5,688 nt of DNA from Acetobacteraceae bacterium (GTDB taxonomy: Bacteria > Pseudomonadota > Alphaproteobacteria > Acetobacterales > Acetobacteraceae). The position numbers were made by a program, and so were the translations under genes. Positions within the stretch are counted from its first letter, which is position 1; each line of letters begins with the position of its first letter. The notes beneath the pieces were generated by a model, which was given only the letters and a program-made list of their open reading frames with translations, did no database searches and was not told where the DNA came from. Location of the stretch: assembly GCA_019689515.1 (NCBI GenBank), contig JADGHI010000275.1:1-5688 (forward strand), in the 5' to 3' direction. Below, in pieces: positions 1 through 5,629 of the stretch.

Positions 1-1268
1 ATGGTGATCTCGCCCTCCATGGCGCGGAGCGCGCCGAGGCCGAGTACCGCGGCAGTGCCGAGCCCGGCCAGCAGGGCCGGCGCGGTGTCGAGCAACAGGG
101 CGGGCAGTTGCAGCCGCAGCCGCGCATTCAGCAGCCGTGCCTGGAACCCCGCCCAGCGCCCGAAGAAATCCGCCTCCAGCCCGGATGCCTTCAGCGTCTC
201 GATCGCCTGGATGCCGCCGACCGAGATCGCGGCCAGGCGGTTGGCTTCCCGCAGCACGTGGCGCGTGCCGTCGCGCTGCATCCGGGCCACGGCCTGCATC
301 GCCAGTGCATTGGCCAGGGCGACGCCGGCGCCCACGACTGTCAGCACCGGGTCGTAGAGCAGCATCAGCCCGAGATGGAACAACACCCCGAGGCAGGCCG
401 CGATCAGGCCAGTGGCCTCCACCCCCAGATGGTGCCCGGCCTCGCCCGCAGCGGCGGCGCGCGCGGCGAGATCGCCGGCATAGCGCTGCGTGAAGAAGCC
501 GATGGGCAGGCGGAGCAGGTGACGGAAGAAGCGCATCCCGAACCCTGCGCCAAGCGCCAGCTCCTGCCGCGCCATGACCTGTTCCTGCAGCCAGGTCAGG
601 GCGCCGCGCAGCAGCGCCGCCAGCAGCAGGCCGAAGAGCAGCGGCCGTAGCCATCCCTCCAGCCCGCGCACCAGGACCTCGTCCACGAACACCTTGGCGG
701 CGGCCGGCACCGCCACCGCCGGCAGCAGCGCCAGGGCGGCGGCCAGCACCAGGAAGAGCAGCGCGGAACGAGCGGCCATGAGCCGCGCGAAGGCGCCGGC
801 CCAGATCCGCGGCGGCCGTCCGCCCCTTGTGAATTCCGCGGTCGGGCGGAAGGTCAGCAGCACCCCGGTGAAAGACTCGTCGAATTCGGCATGCGAGACG
901 AAGCGCGGGCCGGAAGCGGGGTCGTTCAGCCAGACGCCGTTCCGGCCGACGCCTTCCACCACGACGAAGTGGTTGAACTCCCAGAAGGCGATAGCGGGCA
1001 TGGGGTGGTCGGCCAAGGCCTCCGGCTCCACCCGCCAGCCTTTCGCCTCCAGGCCGTAGGTCCGGGCGGCCCGCACCAGATTGCTCGCCCGGCTGCCGTC
1101 GCGAGAGACGCCACAGGCGGTGCGAAGGTCTTCCAGCGCAACCCAGCGGCCGTGATGCGCCAACACCATCGCCAGACAGGCTGCGCCGCACTCCGTCGCC
1201 TCCATCTGCAGGATGGTCGGGGTGCGGGCGCGCCGGGTGCAACGCGGCCGGGTAACAGCCTCGGTCAC
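1..1268 (-). CDS. NHLM-type peptidase C39/ABC exporter, N-terminal 422 residues (cut by window edge)
   Basis: Bifunctional exporter in the inner membrane: the N-terminal C39 cysteine protease cuts the leader from a ribosomal peptide, and the membrane domain moves the product out using ATP. Reading the minus strand from 1268 gives 422 open codons up to the edge. The protease domain spans about residues 15-145: Gln21 and Cys27 in LQMEATECGAACLAM, His100 in FNHFVVVEG, Asp116 in LNDPASG. Hydrophobic segments follow at about 168-190, 204-222, 284-304, 308-328 and 393-412, with the coupling motif GFFTQRYAGDLAAR near 255-270. The nucleotide-binding domain is beyond position 1 and cannot be judged. 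The GTG start is chosen because it overlaps the stop of the secretion-protein gene (GTGA), implying translational coupling, and because the next Met (22) would remove Gln21. Combined with the adjacent HlyD-like gene, the architecture matches NHLM bacteriocin transporter 1; other C39 exporters share the domain order. Confidence 0.93.
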   Translation of the reverse strand, partial: MTEAVTRPRCTRRARTPTILQMEATECGAACLAMVLAHHGRWVALEDLRTACGVSRDGSRASNLVRAARTYGLEAKGWRVEPEALADHPMPAIAFWEFNHFVVVEGVGRNGVWLNDPASGPRFVSHAEFDESFTGVLLTFRPTAEFTRGGRPPRIWAGAFARLMAARSALLFLVLAAALALLPAVAVPAAAKVFVDEVLVRGLEGWLRPLLFGLLLAALLRGALTWLQEQVMARQELALGAGFGMRFFRHLLRLPIGFFTQRYAGDLAARAAAAGEAGHHLGVEATGLIAACLGVLFHLGLMLLYDPVLTVVGAGVALANALAMQAVARMQRDGTRHVLREANRLAAISVGGIQAIETLKASGLEADFFGRWAGFQARLLNARLRLQLPALLLDTAPALLAGLGTAAVLGLGALRAMEGEIT

Positions 1269-2521
1269 AGGCCGGTCCAGTGCCGCAGCGCCGGAATCAG
1301 CAGCTCGATTGGCGCGGCAGCGCGGACCGTGACATCGGCGGTCACCAGCAGGCCGTTGTCCAGCACCACTTCCCGCCCCTTGCGGGAGGTCCAGACATAG
1401 GCGTTAGGCCCCGCCGAGGCATCGCGGCGCAGCCGGACGCGCACCAGGATGGGTGCCCGCTCGCCCGCGAATTGCCGTGCGAGGTCGGGGCTGCTGAGCA
1501 GGTCGGCCACTTCCTGCTGGGTCACCGGCACCGGGGAGACCGTAGTGACGGTGCCAAGCAAGGCGCCATACTCCTCCCGCCGCGCGGTGGTCGGCGACAG
1601 CCGCACCTCCATGCCCGGCCGCACCTGCTTGCCGGCCTCGGCCGGGATGAAGACCAGCGCCTCCAGGCCCTCGTCGCCGGTTTCGACCACCAGCAGCTTC
1701 TGTCCGGCCGAGACCAGGGAATAGCGGGTGACCGGCGCCATCACCACCTCACCGGCGACACTGGAGCGGATCTCGGTGGCAAGGTCACGCGACAGCCTGG
1801 CCTGCTCGAGCTGGGCGTAGACCTCGACCTCCTGGCGGCTCAGGTTCTCGAGTTCTGCATCGCGCTGCGAGCGCAGCGAGAGCAGGTTGGCATCCAGCGC
1901 CTCCAGCTCGGTGCGGGTGCGCGCAAGTGCCTCGCGCGCCGCGAACAGGCGCTCGCGTGCCTCGATCACCCGCTCCATCGTGGCGAGGCCGCCGCCTGCC
2001 AGGCCCTCGCGCGTGCGCAGCAGCGCCTCCAGCTCAGCGATCCGGCGGGTCGTGAGGGCCGCAGCCTCCTCCAGGCCCTTGCGGTGTGTGGCGGTCGCCT
2101 GCTCCTCCCGGGCCAGGCGTTCGGCGAAGCGGGCCCGGATGGCGCCCCGCTGCGTGCGCAGTTCCTGGAGCCGCTCCTCCAGCCCCGCGACGCGCGCGTC
2201 CTCCTCGGGAGCGCGCAGGCGCGCGATTAGGTCGCCGGCCTCGACGCGTTCCCCGATGCCGGCGAGATAGTCCAGCCATCCGGCCTTCGGGGCATTGATG
2301 CCGACGAACATGCCACCCTCGCGCACCAGCACGCCCGGGCCGCCGGCGGTCATGCGATAGGTGCCGAAGATCCCCCAGGCCAGTGCTCCGGCCAGGGCGG
2401 CGGCGCAAACCAGCAGCGCCGCCCAGCCGAGCGGCGGGACGATGCGGATGCGCTGGTCCAAATCCTCGGGAGCTGCCAGACGGGCCAGCGCCTTGGCACG
2501 GAAGAGGCCGGCGGCACTCAT
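1265..2521 (-). CDS. NHLM bacteriocin system secretion protein (HlyD-family membrane-fusion protein)
   Basis: Periplasmic adaptor that links an inner-membrane peptide exporter to the outer envelope. The 418 residues show a short cytoplasmic N-terminus, one transmembrane helix at about 31-53 (LGWAALLVCAAALAGALAWG), and the first half of a lipoyl/barrel-sandwich domain at about 63-103. A long alpha-helical coiled-coil hairpin rich in Glu, Arg, Ala and Leu follows (about 105-250), then the second lipoyl half (253-282, SLVSAGQKLLVVET). The beta-barrel C-terminus (285-418) includes RPGMEVRLSPTTARREEYG and the ending PIELLIPALRHWTGL. That C-terminal pattern resembles NHLM secretion proteins more than generic HlyD. 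Its stop overlaps the GTG start of the C39 transporter by four bases, so the two form one operon. The ATG at 2521 has an in-frame TAG 19 codons upstream and no obvious Shine-Dalgarno; only a CTG offers an alternative start. No precursor peptide gene adjoins it. Confidence 0.92.
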   Translation of the reverse strand: MSAAGLFRAKALARLAAPEDLDQRIRIVPPLGWAALLVCAAALAGALAWGIFGTYRMTAGGPGVLVREGGMFVGINAPKAGWLDYLAGIGERVEAGDLIARLRAPEEDARVAGLEERLQELRTQRGAIRARFAERLAREEQATATHRKGLEEAAALTTRRIAELEALLRTREGLAGGGLATMERVIEARERLFAAREALARTRTELEALDANLLSLRSQRDAELENLSRQEVEVYAQLEQARLSRDLATEIRSSVAGEVVMAPVTRYSLVSAGQKLLVVETGDEGLEALVFIPAEAGKQVRPGMEVRLSPTTARREEYGALLGTVTTVSPVPVTQQEVADLLSSPDLARQFAGERAPILVRVRLRRDASAGPNAYVWTSRKGREVVLDNGLLVTADVTVRAAAPIELLIPALRHWTGL

Positions 2522-2566
2522 GCGCAGGCTCGGTCGGTCAGCCCGGCAGCAACTGCCAGAGTTGGG

Positions 2567-2573
2567 AAAAGGG
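2567..2573 (+). promoter_or_regulatory. Shine-Dalgarno-like site for the 36-codon ORF
   Basis: AAAAGGG lies eight bases before the ATG at 2582. It is one of the better ribosome binding sites in the window and is the main reason to consider the small ORF real. Confidence 0.4.
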
Positions 2574-2581
2574 ATCTAGCC

Positions 2582-2692
2582 ATGGCCAGCGAGCTGGGTG
2601 GAACCGTGAAGCGTATTCGCCTTTTAGTAGAATACTATCTCAAGGGCGATAGCTTTCTGGTCGATACCTGCGACACCTCCTCGGCACGCTAA
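2582..2692 (+). CDS. possible 36-residue small protein, divergent from the export operon
   Basis: A short open frame from ATG at 2582 to TAA at 2690-2692. It starts MASELGGTVKRIRLLVEYYL and ends with an acidic, Cys-containing tail (VDTCDTSSAR). The middle would form an amphipathic helix. A purine-rich AAAAGGG sits eight bases upstream of the ATG. Codon third positions are far less GC-rich than in the neighbouring genes (CTT, TTA, GTA, GAA, TAT), so it is either foreign, weakly selected, or not a gene. It contains Leu-Gly-Gly at residues 5-7, which is notable beside a C39 protease, but five residues is far too short for a normal double-glycine leader. No family is recognised. It could be a small peptide of the export locus, the remnant of a longer gene, or chance. 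Confidence 0.35.
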   Translation: MASELGGTVKRIRLLVEYYLKGDSFLVDTCDTSSAR

Positions 2693-2961
2693 TTGTTTCG
2701 ATGCCTTGCCTCAGCTCGTACCAGGCGGCCTATCAAGTGCTGCATTCCTGTGCCTTCTCGCCATGCGGCCATGCGGCAGGGGTGTGAGCTGACTGCCACG
2801 CTGCAGGGCAAGCAATCCCAACCTTCAGACTTGGCGAAAGGCTGCCTTGGCCGACCTGTCGATCCGCTGCACGTCGGATGGTCTGCCCGAGGTTGGACAT
2901 CCGGGCGGGCCACCTGCTGCCCGCGGATGTCCAGATAGTCCCCGGCCAGGCGCGTCGAGTA
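2693..2961. other. unassigned stretch between the small ORF and the IS5-type element
   Basis: No convincing gene is seen. Open frames exist on both strands but lack a plausible start, ribosome binding site or family pattern. A minus-strand run next to the IS end (about 2885-2964, reading TRLAGDYLDIRGQQVAR) has strongly GC-biased third positions and might be the remnant of an interrupted gene. The stretch also contains the stem-loop at 2894-2933. Confidence 0.5.
2894..2933. repeat. strong inverted repeat/stem-loop (10 bp + 5 bp)
   Basis: TGGACATCCG (2894-2903) pairs perfectly with CGGATGTCCA (2924-2933). Inside it, CGGGC (2906-2910) pairs with GCCCG (2919-2923), leaving an 8-base loop and a 2-base bulge. 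No T-run follows on either strand, so it is not a standard intrinsic terminator. It could be a palindromic element, a protein-binding site or the end of a decayed mobile element. Confidence 0.65.
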
Positions 2962-2968
2962 GGGCCTG

Positions 2969-2986
2969 TTAGTGACCGTTTGAGAA
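2969..2986 (+). repeat. left terminal inverted repeat of the IS5-family element
   Basis: TTAGTGACCGTTTGAGAA is identical, inverted, to 3842-3859. It ends two bases short of the transposase stop codon (2988-2990), as expected for a compact insertion sequence. Confidence 0.88.
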
Positions 2987-2987
2987 T

Positions 2988-3782
2988 TCAGCGATGGGCG
3001 CCCCTTCGCAGGAGAAGGGCGCCCATGGCGAGGTGGCTCATGGCCTCGGAGACGTCGAGGCGTTGCTCGTAGTCTCGGACCAGGCGTTGCCAGCGGATCA
3101 TCCAGCCGAAGGTCCGCTCCACCACCCAGCACCTCGGGAGGATGTCGAACCCCTTCGGATCGGAGCGCCTGACGATCTCGACGACGAAGTCGAGGAAGGC
3201 CGCCTTGTCCATCAGGCTCGTTCGGTCGTAGCCGGCATCCTCGAACAAGCGCTTGAGCCAAGGCCGGCGTTTTCGGATGGCGGCGAGGATCGTCTGAGCG
3301 CCCGCGCTGTCCGACACATCGGCCGTGGTGAGATGGACCATGAGCAGCCGCCCATCCGTGTCGACCGCGACGTGGCGCTTGCGTCCGACGATCCGCCTGC
3401 CTCCGTCATAGCCCCGCCCCTCGGCGAAGGGCGCTTTCACCGTTTGGCTGTCGAGAACCCCACCACTGGGGCTTGCCTCCCGCCCGGCCGCCTCGCGGTC
3501 CAGTATCAGCGCCACATCGTGGATGGTACGGAACAGCAGGCGCCGCACGAAGCGCCGGAACCACCAATAGACCGTCTGCCATGGCCCGAAGTGGATCGGC
3601 AGCATCCGCCAGCCGCTACCCGAGCGCGGCAGGTAGCGGATCGCGTTCAGCATCTCTCGCAGGTCCACCGATGGTTTCCTGCCTCGTCTCGGAGGCTTGG
3701 GCATCAACGGCTCGACCTGCGCCCACTCCTCGTCCGTCAGGTCAGACGGATAGCGCCTCGTCTTGCGGGCAATCTCGTCCAT
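2988..3782 (-). CDS. IS5-family transposase, apparently intact
   Basis: DDE transposase that cuts and joins the element's ends. The 264 residues begin MDEIARKTRRYPSDLTDEEW, the typical N-terminal helix-turn-helix region of this family, followed by RSGSGWRMLPIHFGPWQTVYWWFRR at about 53-77. The catalytic triad is visible: Asp111 in LDSQTVKA, Asp182 in EDAGYDR, and Glu222 in VVERTFGWMIRWQRLVRDYE with the downstream Arg and aromatic residues. The length is normal for the family and there is no frameshift or internal stop. The start at 3782 is the first Met, 60 bases inside the right repeat. The Shine-Dalgarno is weak, which is common for transposases. The IS1031-like subgroup is my best guess. 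It is unrelated to the export operon except by position. Confidence 0.93.
   Translation of the reverse strand: MDEIARKTRRYPSDLTDEEWAQVEPLMPKPPRRGRKPSVDLREMLNAIRYLPRSGSGWRMLPIHFGPWQTVYWWFRRFVRRLLFRTIHDVALILDREAAGREASPSGGVLDSQTVKAPFAEGRGYDGGRRIVGRKRHVAVDTDGRLLMVHLTTADVSDSAGAQTILAAIRKRRPWLKRLFEDAGYDRTSLMDKAAFLDFVVEIVRRSDPKGFDILPRCWVVERTFGWMIRWQRLVRDYEQRLDVSEAMSHLAMGALLLRRGAHR
2994..3026. repeat. hairpin at the 3' end of the IS5-family transposase gene
   Basis: ATGGGCGCCC(C)TTC at 2994-3007 pairs with GAAGGGCGCCCAT at 3014-3026: a 13-bp stem with a one-base bulge and a six-base loop. It lies within the last codons of the transposase gene. No T-run follows in the direction of transcription, so it may stabilise the mRNA end or block incoming transcription rather than act as a classical terminator. 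Confidence 0.6.
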
Positions 3783-3796
3783 CCGACCGCGTGTCT

Positions 3797-3815
3797 CTCG
3801 GGTCTACATCCCGAG
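3797..3815. repeat. small hairpin in the leader of the IS5-family transposase gene
   Basis: CTCGGG (3797-3802) and CCCGAG (3810-3815) form a perfect 6-bp stem with a 7-base loop, 15 bases upstream of the transposase ATG. Such leader hairpins can limit translation from outside transcripts; that role is an inference. Confidence 0.45.
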
Positions 3816-3841
3816 CTGGAATCCAAAGCCGCGCCAGCCCT

Positions 3842-3859
3842 TTCTCAAACGGTCACTAA
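3842..3859 (-). repeat. right terminal inverted repeat of the IS5-family element
   Basis: This is the exact inverted copy of 2969-2986. Its last bases, CTAA at 3856-3859, are also the left copy of the direct repeat flanking the next insertion sequence, so that second element entered at or within this repeat. Confidence 0.85.
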
Positions 3860-3860
3860 G
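3856..3860 (+). repeat. left copy of the 5-bp direct repeat (CTAAG) flanking the second IS
   Basis: CTAAG here is repeated at 5630-5634, immediately outside the two terminal repeats. This is consistent with target-site duplication. If the family duplicates only four bases, CTAA is the core, and the G is shared with the terminal repeat. Confidence 0.7.
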
Positions 3861-3884
3861 CCTGGCTTTGCACGTGCCGTGACG
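3861..3884 (+). repeat. left terminal inverted repeat of the second IS
   Basis: A 24-bp repeat starting CCTGGCTTTGCACGTGCC, inverted at 5606-5629 with a single mismatch at its second base. It contains the perfect palindrome GCACGTGC (3870-3877), a possible transposase-binding core. Confidence 0.88.
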
Positions 3885-3890
3885 TGGTCG

Positions 3891-4193
3891 TCATGAAGCA
3901 TGGATCCCATGGATCCAGAAGAATCCCTCGGTGGCGACGAACGTGAGGGCTTCGTCGAGGGGCATGACCTCCCGATCGAAAGGTCCGGGGTTGCCCCAAG
4001 CGTCGCGTCGCCACCATAGTACCTGAACTCTGTCGCCCTGACCGGTTGGGCGCAGCCGGGCAACCGGCCCACCGGTGCGCAGGCTGTAGAGCGTGTAGCC
4101 CTTGTTGGCCCGCCTCACCTCGACGCCGCCACGCTGTGGCGGCCAGGGGTAGGCTTCAATGCGGGCGCGCATGTCATCGGGGCTGCCGGCCAT
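3891..4193 (-). CDS. unknown 100-residue protein carried inside the second IS
   Basis: Not recognised with certainty. The chosen ATG at 4193 has GGGAG eight bases upstream, better than the longer frame that begins at 4322, whose first 43 residues are Arg/Pro-rich and low in complexity. The protein starts MAGSPDDMRARIEAYPWPPQ. It continues with a basic, aromatic core (VEVRRANKGYTLYSLRTGGP, VARLRPTG, VQVLWWRRDAW) and an acidic, aromatic end (MPLDEALTFVATEGFFWIH). No transmembrane segment or signal peptide is visible. The alternating beta-like strands and Trp-rich segment suggest a compact soluble domain, loosely reminiscent of small DUF3024-like proteins, which I cannot confirm. It ends seven bases from the left terminal repeat and is divergent from the transposase, so it travels with the element. 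Possible roles are a transposition accessory, a regulator or a cargo protein. Confidence 0.7.
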   Translation of the reverse strand: MAGSPDDMRARIEAYPWPPQRGGVEVRRANKGYTLYSLRTGGPVARLRPTGQGDRVQVLWWRRDAWGNPGPFDREVMPLDEALTFVATEGFFWIHGIHAS

Positions 4194-4201
4194 CGGCCTC
4201 A

Positions 4202-4206
4202 CTCCC
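4202..4206 (-). promoter_or_regulatory. Shine-Dalgarno for the passenger small protein
   Basis: GGGAG on the minus strand, eight bases before the ATG at 4193. It supports the 100-residue product over the 143-codon frame that begins at 4322. Confidence 0.5.
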
Positions 4207-4269
4207 GCCTCCGGCCGCGTTTGGCGCCTTGGGGGTCTCGGGCGAAGGCGGTGTGCCACGACGCCGAGT

Positions 4270-5594
4270 GTGGGGCCGGCGGTGCTGGACGGCTGGATGC
4301 GGCCCTTCCGATGCCACTTCACCGCCGCGGTCTGGCGTCACATGCTCGTGCTGGTCTGTGGCACCCTGCTGGCGCCGGGACGGCGGACCGTTGCCGCGGC
4401 CCTGCGCGTCATGGGCCCGGGCGAGGCGGCCGTCTATCATCGCGTGCTGAGCCACGGGCACTGGTCCTCACGGAGGTTGGCACACCGCCTTCTGGTGCTG
4501 CTGGTCGCGGCCTTCGTGTCGGACGGTCCGGTGGTGGCCGGGCTCGACGACACCATCGAACGCCGCCGCGGCGCGTGCATTCGCGCCAAGGGGATCGACC
4601 GGGATCCGGTTCGCTCCAGCCATGGGCATTTCGCCAAGGCCAGCGGCCTGCGCTGGCTGTGCGTCATGCTGCTGGCCCCTGTCCCCTGGGCCGGCTGCGT
4701 CTGGGGCCTGCCCGTCCTGACCGTGTTGGCCCCCTCCGAGCGCTACGCCGCCGCGCAGGGCGGGCGGCACAAGAAACTCACGGACCGGGGCCGGCAGGCG
4801 CTACCGCAGGTCGCCCGCTGGCTGCCGGGACGGCGCGTCGTCGCGGTAGCCGACAGCAGCGTCTCGGCCATCGCCCTGCTGCGCGACCTCGCGCCGCATC
4901 TGACCGTGGTCACCCGTCTGCGCCTCGATGCTTGCCTGTGCGATCCGCCTCCGCCGCGCCGGCCGCCACTCATCGGGGCGCGGCTGCCCAGCCTGGTCGG
5001 ACGCCTGCGCAGCCGGCGCACACCCTGGCGAAGGGTCAGCCTCGGGGGCTGGTACGGCCGCGGCACGCGCCAGCTCGATATCGCCTCCGGGACCGCGCTC
5101 TGGCATCACCCCGGCAGGCGGGTCGCGATCCGCTGGGTGCTGGTGCGCGATCCATGCGGCGAGAAGGCGCCGCAGGCCTTTCTCTGCACCGACCAGACGG
5201 CCGAGGCGACCGACATCCTGTGCTGGTTCGTACGGCGCTGGAGAACCGGGACGACATTCGAAACAGCCCGACGGCACCTCGGCGTTGAAACCCAGCGGCA
5301 GTGATCCGACCCGGCCATCCTGCGCACCACGCCCGCGCTGCTCGCCCTGTTCTCCCTCGTGACACTGTGGGCCAGCCAACTTGCTGCTGAGCGTGGACCG
5401 GCTGTCGAGTGCGTGCGCTGGTATCGCAAACCACTGCCGACATTCAGCGACGCTCTCGCCCTGGTTCGGCGTGAACTCTGGACCGCCCAGCTTTCCGCCA
5501 CCTCGCCGCCAACCGGGACAGCGCAGAGTGCCTCCGGCCGATCTCATCGGCCGTCTGCTACTCCTCGCTTGCCGGCCGCCATGACACCTCATGA
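4270..5594 (+). pseudogene. DDE-superfamily transposase with premature stop and probable frameshift
   Basis: Transposase of the 1.77-kb element. The frame is recognisable from VWRHMLVLVCGTLLAPGRRT through LDDTIERRRG (first Asp at 4546-4548), DPVRSSHGHFAKASGLRWL, APSERYAAAQGGRHKKLTD, VVAVADSS (second Asp at 4852-4854) and FETARRHLGVETQRQ (likely Glu at 5260-5262). After QRQ the frame meets TGA at 5302-5304, where family members read Trp (ETQRQWSD). Beyond the stop the same frame continues with typical sequence (ILRTTPALLALFSLVTLWA, RWYRKPLPTFSDALALVRRE). Near 5491 the best continuation shifts to another frame (FRHLAANRDSAECLRPISSA, then VCYSSLAG), ending at TGA 5592-5594, eleven bases before the right repeat. 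The start is uncertain: GTG at 4270, GTG at 4282 or ATG at 4297; the frame is open back to 4159. A 381-codon product ending at the TGA could still carry all three acidic residues. Confidence 0.82.
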
Positions 5595-5605
5595 CGGTCC
5601 GCGCG

Positions 5606-5629
5606 CGTCACGGCACGTGCAAAGCCAAG
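5606..5629 (-). repeat. right terminal inverted repeat of the second IS
   Basis: This is the inverted copy of 3861-3884 with one mismatch. The broken transposase tail stops just inside it, as expected for the element's boundary. Confidence 0.88.

Larger units (their letters stand above)
2963..3859 (-). mobile_element. IS5-family insertion sequence, about 0.9 kb
   Basis: One transposase gene on the minus strand lies between inverted repeats. The left repeat TTAGTGACCGTTTGAGAA (2969-2986) is matched exactly, inverted, at 3842-3859. On the left the repeat probably extends outward through GGGCCTG (2962-2968). On the right the matching outer bases are replaced by the start of the next element, so the outer right tip is missing or displaced. 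The size and single gene fit the IS5 family. The precise outer ends and target duplication cannot be fixed. Confidence 0.85.
3861..5629 (+). mobile_element. second insertion sequence, 1.77 kb, with broken DDE transposase and a passenger small protein
   Basis: Bounded by 24-bp inverted repeats with one mismatch and flanked by CTAAG on both sides. It contains a plus-strand transposase (broken) and, divergently, a 100-residue unknown protein ending seven bases from the left repeat. The transposase resembles the group with GLDDTIERRRG and DPVRSSHGHF motifs. I would place it near the IS701/DDE_5 transposases, but the family name is uncertain and not settled by the window. The element looks complete at both ends, but its transposase is disrupted, so it would need help in trans to move. 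Confidence 0.85.

Noticed and set aside
1..650. Plus-strand open frames of 118-180 codons at the left edge
   Set aside because: They are antisense to the exporter frame, which reads through without a stop and carries the C39 motifs and membrane segments.
1280..2230. Plus-strand 316-codon open frame
   Set aside because: It is antisense to the clearly recognisable secretion-protein gene; its composition (Gln, His, Arg, Gly-rich) is typical of shadow frames in high-GC DNA.
2620..2660. TTGAGA and TAGTAT boxes on the minus strand as a promoter for the export operon
   Set aside because: The two hexamers lie side by side rather than about 17 bases apart, and neither has a good partner at the right spacing.
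2671..2683. Perfect Shine-Dalgarno-like GAGGAGGT on the minus strand
   Set aside because: No start codon follows at a usable distance (only ATC); it is most likely a by-product of the plus-strand codons.
2689..3261. Minus-strand 190-codon open frame overlapping the IS5-type left end
   Set aside because: It runs across the terminal repeat and lies out of frame with the real transposase; most of it is a shadow. Only the short GC-biased part near 2885-2964 was kept as a possible remnant.
2994..3896. Plus-strand 300-codon open frame
   Set aside because: It is antisense to the intact IS5-family transposase and crosses its right terminal repeat; no family pattern is seen.
4221..5288. Plus-strand 355-codon open frame overlapping the broken transposase
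   Set aside because: It is in another frame than the one carrying the DDE motifs, and is rich in Ala, Arg, Pro and Gly as expected of a shadow.
4801..5592. Minus-strand 263-codon open frame
   Set aside because: It is antisense to the transposase and has no recognisable domain or ribosome binding site.
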